Shown here: one piece after another, positions 23,313 through 28,429 of the stretch | Position numbering within the stretch: position 1 is the stretch's first letter | How the letters are laid out: the number at the start of each line of letters is the position of its first letter | Origin: JACVRX01 sp046726315 | Lineage (GTDB): Bacteria; Actinomycetota; Actinomycetes; Jiangellales; Jiangellaceae | Length of the DNA: 28,429 nt | Assembly: GCA_046726315.1 (NCBI GenBank) | Contig: JBKPAG010000049.1 | Span: 1-28,429 of the forward strand | Direction: 5' to 3' | Notes under the pieces: model-generated | What the model saw: only the letters and a program-made list of their open reading frames with translations | Databases searched by the model: none | What the model was told of the DNA's origin: nothing | Translations under genes and position numbers: made by a program

Positions 23313-24416
23313 TCACGAGGACCAGATCACGGTCAGGATCGTTGCGGTGGCAGACGGGACCAGCCAATCGCTGTTGCAGGCCACGGCCGCGGCGACCCGC
23401 CGGTCGGGTGTGATCTCCAAGGCCGTGGTGAACCCCTCCCACTCACCGAGGTCGAAGAGTCCACCGTCGATGCCAATGAAGAACCCGGCGCCGTAGCGTT
23501 CGATGTCCAGCCGCCCGGAGACGCTCAACGAGGTCTTCGTCGCGCCGGCCAACTGCGCGTAGCGGAGCACCGACCCGCCGAGCCGGCCGATTCGGTAATT
23601 GTCTGCCCAACGCACCAGCTCCGACGGTGTCGTCTGGATCCCACCGTCGCCGACTTGCTCCCAGGCCCAGTCGACCGGTTCGTACCCGCCCACGGTCCTC
23701 CGGTAGGAAACCGCCTTGGCTGAAATGTTCGCCGACGGATCCATCGTCATCTTCAGCTCGAGCGGCTCGAACACACGCTGTGCCAGAATTTGTGGCAGGG
23801 GTGAACCGGTAGCCACGTGCACGATCTCGGCGAGCAGCAGGTAGTCGGTTCTGGAGTAGCGGAACGTGGATCCAGGCTCGAAGCGGGGCTCGTCTACGTT
23901 CGCCACGGCATCCATCGCTTGTATCTGGGTCGTGACGTCTTCGGGTTTATGTCCCCGGTCGAGTAGCAGATCGACGTAGTCCGGTAGGCCGCTGGTGTGG
24001 TGCACCAAGTCGTTGATGGTGACATGGGCGGCCCAGGCCGGCAGTCCATGGTATGCGGACACCGGGTCCTCGAGTCGCATTACACCCTCGATGACCAAGA
24101 GCAGGACGGTCGTCGCCGTGAACTGGTTGGACACCTTGCCGATGTCGAAGACCGTGTCCGACGTGAGCTCGGCCCCGGACTCGAGGTCTGCGACCCCCAA
24201 CGCCCCGGTCCACACGACCCCACCCTCCACACCGACGGCTGCCGAACAGCCAGGCCTACCGGCGATGACGGCGGCTCCTAAAGCAGCATCGCTGCGCTCT
24301 GCCCGGCCTTCAGCGTCGGGTATGCGACCCTCATCCGGGCTGGAGGTCAGCGTGCACGCGCAGAGCAGCCCGAGGGTGACCAACAGTCCGACGACAGACC
24401 GGGACCTCATGGTCAT
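23313..24416 (-). CDS. Class C beta-lactamase-fold lipoprotein with lost catalytic residues
   Basis: This 367-aa protein has a signal peptide ending LLCAC (Cys21, probable lipid anchor). The fold is clear from SDTVFDIG, QFTATTVLLL, LVHHTSGLPDYVD and GDGGIQTTPSELVRWAD. The active site is not conserved. The Ser-x-x-Lys motif (normally GSVSKQFTA) reads GKVSNQFTA, with Lys94 and Asn97 at the Ser and Lys positions. The Tyr-x-Asn motif reads YSRTDY. The usual His-x-Gly of HGGGxPG is replaced in LGEWEGF. It is therefore probably a surface-anchored binding protein, not an enzyme. The start is ATG 24416, with a second ATG two codons downstream. Confidence 0.85.
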   Translation of the reverse strand: MTMRSRSVVGLLVTLGLLCACTLTSSPDEGRIPDAEGRAERSDAALGAAVIAGRPGCSAAVGVEGGVVWTGALGVADLESGAELTSDTVFDIGKVSNQFTATTVLLLVIEGVMRLEDPVSAYHGLPAWAAHVTINDLVHHTSGLPDYVDLLLDRGHKPEDVTTQIQAMDAVANVDEPRFEPGSTFRYSRTDYLLLAEIVHVATGSPLPQILAQRVFEPLELKMTMDPSANISAKAVSYRRTVGGYEPVDWAWEQVGDGGIQTTPSELVRWADNYRIGRLGGSVLRYAQLAGATKTSLSVSGRLDIERYGAGFFIGIDGGLFDLGEWEGFTTALEITPDRRVAAAVACNSDWLVPSATATILTVIWSS

Positions 24417-24493
24417 AGTGTGGTGTCGGCGATCTGCCGTAAAGCGGTGGGTTTCGGCGTTGAGTCGCTGTCGGACGGAATAATGGGACAGCT

Positions 24494-25339
24494 GTGATCG
24501 AGACCGACCTGGATCTGGGTGGGGGCCGGATACTCCACATCCACGACACCGGCGCGGACGCCGGAAACTCGCTCACCGTCTTCTGGCATCACGGCACGCC
24601 CAACATCGGCGCGCCGCCCCGGCCGTTGTTCCCGCTGTCGGAGCGGCTGGGCATCCGCTGGGTCGCGCATGACAGGCCCGGATACGGAGGATCGACGCCC
24701 GTGCCCGGCCGTACCGTCGCGTCTGCCGCGCCGGACGTCGCCGCCATCGCCGACGCCTTGAGCATCCAGCGGTTCGCCGTGATGGGTCACTCCGGTGGCA
24801 GTGGCCACGCACTCGCGTGCGCCGCATTGCTGCCCCACCGCGTCCAGGCCGTCGTCGCCGTATCTGGCCTCACCCCGTTCTCCGCCGAAGGCCTCGACTG
24901 GTTCGCCGGCATGGCTGAATCCGCGATGGCGTCGTTGTCAGCTGCAGTCCAGGGCCGGGCAGCCAAAGAGCGATACGAAGCGTCAGACCCCGATCCCGAC
25001 CCGGGCTTCACCGCCGCCGACCATGCTGCGCTGGCTGGGGAGTGGGGATGGTTCATCGATGTCGTCCACCCCGCCCTCGGCGCCGGTCCGGGACCGATGA
25101 TCGACGACGACCTCGCTTATGTCTCTCCCTGGGGCTTCGACCCAGCCGACATCTCCGCACCAGTCCTCCTCGTGCACGGCCAGGAGGACCGTGTCGTGCC
25201 AAGCGCCCACTCGGCATGGCTCGCCGCCCGATGTCCTTCGTCCGAACTCTGGCTGCGGCCGGGGGAAGGCCACATCTCGGTCATGTCCAGTGCCGCATCC
25301 GCGCTGCACTGGCTGGCAGCACACGGCCAGCGACGATGA
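24494..25339 (+). CDS. Alpha/beta hydrolase
   Basis: This 281-aa cytoplasmic alpha/beta-hydrolase-fold enzyme has the oxyanion-hole segment FWHHGTPN, nucleophile elbow GHSGG (Ser near residue 99), acid in LLVHGQEDRVVP and the catalytic His in RPGEGHISVM. All triad elements are present. The substrate is not predictable. The start is GTG 24494, with GGGACAG nearby but no strong Shine-Dalgarno. It is divergent from the serine-hydrolase-like lipoprotein across 77 nt and converges on the YrhK-domain gene. Confidence 0.88.
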   Translation: MIETDLDLGGGRILHIHDTGADAGNSLTVFWHHGTPNIGAPPRPLFPLSERLGIRWVAHDRPGYGGSTPVPGRTVASAAPDVAAIADALSIQRFAVMGHSGGSGHALACAALLPHRVQAVVAVSGLTPFSAEGLDWFAGMAESAMASLSAAVQGRAAKERYEASDPDPDPGFTAADHAALAGEWGWFIDVVHPALGAGPGPMIDDDLAYVSPWGFDPADISAPVLLVHGQEDRVVPSAHSAWLAARCPSSELWLRPGEGHISVMSSAASALHWLAAHGQRR

Positions 25340-25362
25340 CTACCGGCCGCGACTCCGACGGC

Positions 25363-26226
25363 TCATGCTCTTGCTCTCGTGGTGTCCGGCGCCTGGCTGC
25401 CTTCGGGCAGCAGGAGCAAGGCACCGATCAGGAAGCACAATGCCCCCAGGGACGTGAACAGGTTCGTCACGCCCGCATTGATCATTGCCTGCGTCGACGG
25501 GAAGACGTAGGACGCGACGGCGGCGATCCCGAATGCGATGCAACCGAGCAGGTTGACCGTGACGATTCGGGACTCAAGGGTCCGTTGGGGCAGCGCCAGC
25601 AGGCGCCCGGAGACTTCGACATAGGCGAGGTATCCGGACACCAGGAAGCATACCGAGCCGAGGGCGTCCGGCCGCCACACCAGCTCGTCGTACGAGGTGG
25701 AATCGACACTGGTCTGCAGAGCCCGGAACGTCGTGACGTTGAAGAACACCGTTCCCACCAGCTGGACACCGCTGCTCCACCAATCGATCCGCCGCGGTTC
25801 GAACGTCAGGACCCTCAGCCGGCCGACCCGCTTGCCCGGCCCCAGGTCCGCGTTGATCGTCTCCAGCCACTGCAGCGCAGCCGCCGACGTGAACAGCAAG
25901 GAGCCGACGAAGAAGACCACGGCATCGACCCTCGCGCCGACCAGATCGAAGAACCACGGCATCGGCGCGACCAGGAAGCAGACCGAGCCCGCGGCGAACA
26001 GGATCCCGATCCACCATGATGCGTGCCGGGCCGCCTCATGGACACGCTCGCGGCGACCTCGGACCCGGGAGAGCCGAGAGGCGTGCTTGCGATGGCTGCG
26101 CGACGACCACGCGACGGTGCTGCCGTCGTCCTGCTGGAACATGACGTGGGTCGTGAACGGACCGATCGACCGGCTGTCCACCGGCGTCCAGCCCGGCGAG
26201 GTGCTCGGATACGTGGTACCGGACAT
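25363..26226 (-). CDS. YrhK-like domain membrane protein
   Basis: This 287-aa protein has a hydrophilic N-terminal third and about six membrane helices. WWIGILFAAGSVCFLVAPMP followed by VVFFVGSLLFTSAAALQWLE matches the helix pair of the YrhK domain, and a similar pair recurs later (ALGSVCFLVSGYLAYVEV). Function unknown. ATG 26226 lies 10 nt after the gadB stop on the same strand with no clear RBS, so it is probably translated by coupling. Longer starts lie inside gadB and are less likely. Confidence 0.72.
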   Translation of the reverse strand: MSGTTYPSTSPGWTPVDSRSIGPFTTHVMFQQDDGSTVAWSSRSHRKHASRLSRVRGRRERVHEAARHASWWIGILFAAGSVCFLVAPMPWFFDLVGARVDAVVFFVGSLLFTSAAALQWLETINADLGPGKRVGRLRVLTFEPRRIDWWSSGVQLVGTVFFNVTTFRALQTSVDSTSYDELVWRPDALGSVCFLVSGYLAYVEVSGRLLALPQRTLESRIVTVNLLGCIAFGIAAVASYVFPSTQAMINAGVTNLFTSLGALCFLIGALLLLPEGSQAPDTTRARA

Positions 26227-26236
26227 CGCGGCGCCG

Positions 26237-27625
26237 TCAGTGGTGGAACGCCGCCGCGCTATCGCTGTCGTGCACGGGTTCCGGCTGCTTCTCCAGCCGA
26301 GGTAGCTGGCGCTTGATGTCGGCAAGGAGCAGGTCGGCTAGGTCATGGCTGAATCCCCGTCGGACGACCACCCTCAACGCCGCGAGGTCCTCCCGGTTCT
26401 TCGGGAAGGTGTACGCCGGCAGCTGCCAGCCGCGCTCGCGCATCGCGTTGGAGACGTCGAAGACAGTGAAGTTCTCGATGTCCTTCTTGAGCTTCACTGC
26501 GAAGACCGGCAGCTCGTCTCCTCGCGTGATCAGCTCGAACGGCCCGAGTTCGGCGATCTGCCCAGACAGCCGGGTCGCCACCTCGCGGGCATATCGCTGC
26601 ACCTTGGTGTACCCGTCCATACCGAGACGGAGGAAGTTGTAATACTGCGCGACGACCTGTGCACCTGGCCGGGAGAAGTTCAGGGCGAAGGTCGGCATGT
26701 TGTCGCCGAGGTAGTTGACCCAGAAGATCAGGTCGTCTGGCAGCGCCGCGGCGTCACGCCAGACGATCCATCCCACTCCGGGATACACCAGGCCGTACTT
26801 GTGGCCGGAGGTGTTGATCGAACTCACCCGAGGTAACCGGAAGTCCCACTGCAAGTCCCGGTCGACGAACGGAGCGATGAATGCGCCGGACGCCCCGTCG
26901 ACATGCACGGGAATGTCCAGGCCGGACGTCGCCTGAAACTCATCGAGCGCCGCGCAGATCTCCTGGACCGGCTCGTACGAGCCGTCGAAGGTCGAGCCGA
27001 GGATTGCGACGACGCCGATGGTGTTCTCGTCGCAGACCTTGACGGCCTCTTCCGCCGAGAGGTGGTAACGGTCGCCCTCCATCGGGACAAGCCGCATCTC
27101 TACGTCCCAATAATTGGCGAACTTCTCCCAACAAACCTGCACGTTGATGCCCATGACCAGATTGGGCTTGTCCGTGGGTTTTCCGTCGGCCGCCCGCTTC
27201 TGCTGCCAGCGACGTTTCAGCGCTAGCCCACCGAGCATCGCCGCTTCACTTGACCCCGTCGTCGAGCATCCTGTTGCCTGCTCACTGTCCGGGGCATTCC
27301 AAAGCCGAGCCAGGATCTGCACGCACCGCATTTCCAGCTCGGCGGTCTGCGGGTATTCGTCCTTGTCGATCATGTTCTTGTCGAAGGACTCGGCCATGAG
27401 CTTGTCGGCCTGCGGCTCCATCCAGGTGCTGACGAACGTGGCGAGGTTCGTCCGAGCATTCCCGTCGAGCATCAGCTCGTCGTGGATGATCTGGTAGGCG
27501 ACGTCGGGGTCCATGGAGGACTCGGGCAACCGGTGGCGTGGAATTGTCGCACCCTCTGTGGTGAACAGCGGATCGACCGACAGAGTCGACGGGCGGCTGG
27601 CCGATTTCGGATGCTTCAGGACCAT
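26237..27625 (-). CDS. gadB: Glutamate decarboxylase
   Basis: The enzyme converts glutamate to GABA and CO2, consuming a proton, and is PLP dependent. The 462-aa length agrees with the family. CSTTGSSEAAMLGGLALKRRW, VHVDGASGAFIAPF and the PLP lysine in SGHKYGLVYPG are present. With ATG 27625 the lysine is residue 276, the same number as in E. coli GadB, and AGGAGG lies 8 nt upstream; an ATG at 27688 is less likely. No GadC-type glutamate/GABA antiporter is adjacent; the YrhK-domain membrane protein follows instead. Confidence 0.95.
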   Translation of the reverse strand: MVLKHPKSASRPSTLSVDPLFTTEGATIPRHRLPESSMDPDVAYQIIHDELMLDGNARTNLATFVSTWMEPQADKLMAESFDKNMIDKDEYPQTAELEMRCVQILARLWNAPDSEQATGCSTTGSSEAAMLGGLALKRRWQQKRAADGKPTDKPNLVMGINVQVCWEKFANYWDVEMRLVPMEGDRYHLSAEEAVKVCDENTIGVVAILGSTFDGSYEPVQEICAALDEFQATSGLDIPVHVDGASGAFIAPFVDRDLQWDFRLPRVSSINTSGHKYGLVYPGVGWIVWRDAAALPDDLIFWVNYLGDNMPTFALNFSRPGAQVVAQYYNFLRLGMDGYTKVQRYAREVATRLSGQIAELGPFELITRGDELPVFAVKLKKDIENFTVFDVSNAMRERGWQLPAYTFPKNREDLAALRVVVRRGFSHDLADLLLADIKRQLPRLEKQPEPVHDSDSAAAFHH

Positions 27626-27728
27626 CGCGAGTGCCTCCTGGGCGCGCAGGTGCGTTGACTGTTCCCCCATCGCAGCAGGTAATTGCACATCCGTAAATCA
27701 CCCGCACCGGGTTACTGGTTGCTCGACG

Positions 27729-28162
27729 TCAGTTGCTCTCGATCAGTGCCTTCGCTTTGTCGAGCGCGGCTACCTCGATGTCCATCGAGCGCTGCACCTG
27801 TCGGCCCAGGATGAGCTTCTTGATCCCGCTGATCTCTGCGCTCAGCGAAAGGCTCACTGCCGTGCCACCGTCCGACGGGACGAACCGAAATTCGCCGACG
27901 GACGGACTGGACCCGCGGTCACCTTGAAGGCAAAGCGCGACGTTGGTTCGTATGCGGTGACCTCGATGTCCGCCGGGATGCCGCCGAAACCGCCCGGTCC
28001 CTTCACCACCTGGTGGATCGTAGATCCGACCCGTATCGGGCTCTCCGCAGCAATCTCTTTGACGATCGGGCGCCACTTCGGGTCGTTGCTCGGGTCGGCA
28101 AAGAACGCGAACACCTCGTCCGCCGGACGGTCGATCACGATCGTCCGCCGTGCTTCAGACAT
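27729..28162 (-). pseudogene. SRPBCC (polyketide cyclase-like) gene with a frameshift
   Basis: From ATG 28162 (GGGAG 8 nt upstream) the frame reads an SRPBCC opening (IDRPADEVFAFFADPSNDPKW) through FAFKVTAGPVRPS. The expected continuation VGEFRFVPSDGGTAVSL runs in a neighbouring frame to the TGA at 27729-27731. One missing nucleotide near 27905-27912, within a GTCCGTCCGTCG slippage-prone run, would join them into a protein of about 144 aa. Members bind hydrophobic ligands. It is a recent pseudogene or a sequencing error. The gene start lies about 58 bp from the IS1182-like element. Confidence 0.8.
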
Positions 28163-28219
28163 GGTCGAACTCCCGTCTCGGCCTATGCCGACCTTCACAC
28201 AGGTCCCATGCTCCTCTAG

Positions 28220-28429
28220 GAGACCGCTGAATAACTGAGTGTCGGTGCCGGGCCGGTGGCGGTTGGGCCGGGAGGCTTGGTTCGTGCAGGGTGTCGCGGT
28301 CGTTGATCGTGAGTTGTTGGACGCGGAGTCGTTGGTGCGGCATCTGGTGCCGGCCGGCAGTGTGTTCGCGTTTCTTGCCGATCATCGTCGGGTGTTGTTC
28401 CCGGACGGCATGTTCGCCGACCTGTTCAA
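28220..28429 (+). mobile_element. Left end of an IS1182-like insertion sequence (runs off window)
   Basis: The element probably starts at about 28220 (GGAGACCGCTGAATAACTG), just after CTAG at 28216-28219, which may be the palindromic target. The transposase begins 64 nt inside. The right end is outside the window, so the inverted repeat and any target duplication cannot be confirmed. Confidence 0.6.
28284..28429 (+). CDS. IS1182 family transposase, N-terminal part
   Basis: The visible 48 residues include RELLDAESLVRHLVPAGSVF, then FLADHRRVLFPDGMFADLF, which match the N-terminal domain (DUF772-type) of IS1182/IS5-related transposases. The start is GTG 28284 with GGGAGG 8 nt upstream. The catalytic region is beyond the window, so functionality is unknown. 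Confidence 0.82.
   Translation, partial: MQGVAVVDRELLDAESLVRHLVPAGSVFAFLADHRRVLFPDGMFADLF

Overview
The window reads as a chromosomal segment of a high-GC actinobacterium. GC is high throughout, GTG starts are frequent, and several genes look leaderless: a -10-like TANNNT or CAGACT hexamer lies 6-8 nt before the start codon. Gene content fits too: a three-gene proton-translocating transhydrogenase, a large LAL-type LuxR regulator, an F420/PPOX-like small oxidoreductase and a form I carbon monoxide dehydrogenase. The sequence alone does not give a genus. Insertion-sequence fragments lie at both edges: the C-terminal tail of an IS481-like transposase (1-77) and the first part of an IS1182-like element (28220-28429).

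Layout, left half. After the transposase tail and a hairpin terminator come tRNA-Ser(CGA), tadA and a small ORF on the minus strand. A 42-bp hairpin-forming tandem repeat runs directly into the promoter of upp. A metallo-beta-lactamase-fold hydrolase and the pntAa-pntAb-pntB operon follow on the minus strand, separated by a roughly 90-bp imperfect inverted repeat. Next are an MFS exporter, a 325-bp stretch with no intact gene, and a YdeI/OmpD-associated-like protein. Divergent from the last is a 965-aa LAL regulator that overlaps, as GTGA, an orphan family-5 solute-binding lipoprotein. The lipoprotein carries an EF-hand-like loop.

Middle. A decayed second copy of the LAL regulator (13026-13702) retains its start region, P-loop and LuxR helix-turn-helix, but has lost about 2.2 kb from the middle and has frameshifts. 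Around it lie small secreted proteins (a 78-aa exported peptide and an AMIN-like protein), a TfoX-N protein, a PAP2 phosphatase, a PPOX protein, a cysteine-desulfurase-like aminotransferase and an ABM-like protein.

Right half. coxM-coxS-coxL form a compact operon with the form I active-site loop AYRCSFR, which indicates genuine aerobic CO oxidation. coxL overlaps by 4 nt an XdhC-type maturation factor that carries an extra C-terminal YHS domain. Close behind are a VOC protein and a cupin. Then come a lipoprotein with a class C beta-lactamase fold whose catalytic residues are all substituted, an alpha/beta hydrolase, a YrhK-domain membrane protein just downstream of a glutamate decarboxylase, and a frameshifted SRPBCC gene next to the right-hand IS.

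Most notable are the XdhC-YHS fusion in the cox operon, the apparently dead serine-hydrolase lipoprotein, the translationally coupled regulator/binding-protein pair and its decayed paralogue, and the repeat-embedded upp promoter. No CRISPR array, prophage or known defence system was seen.
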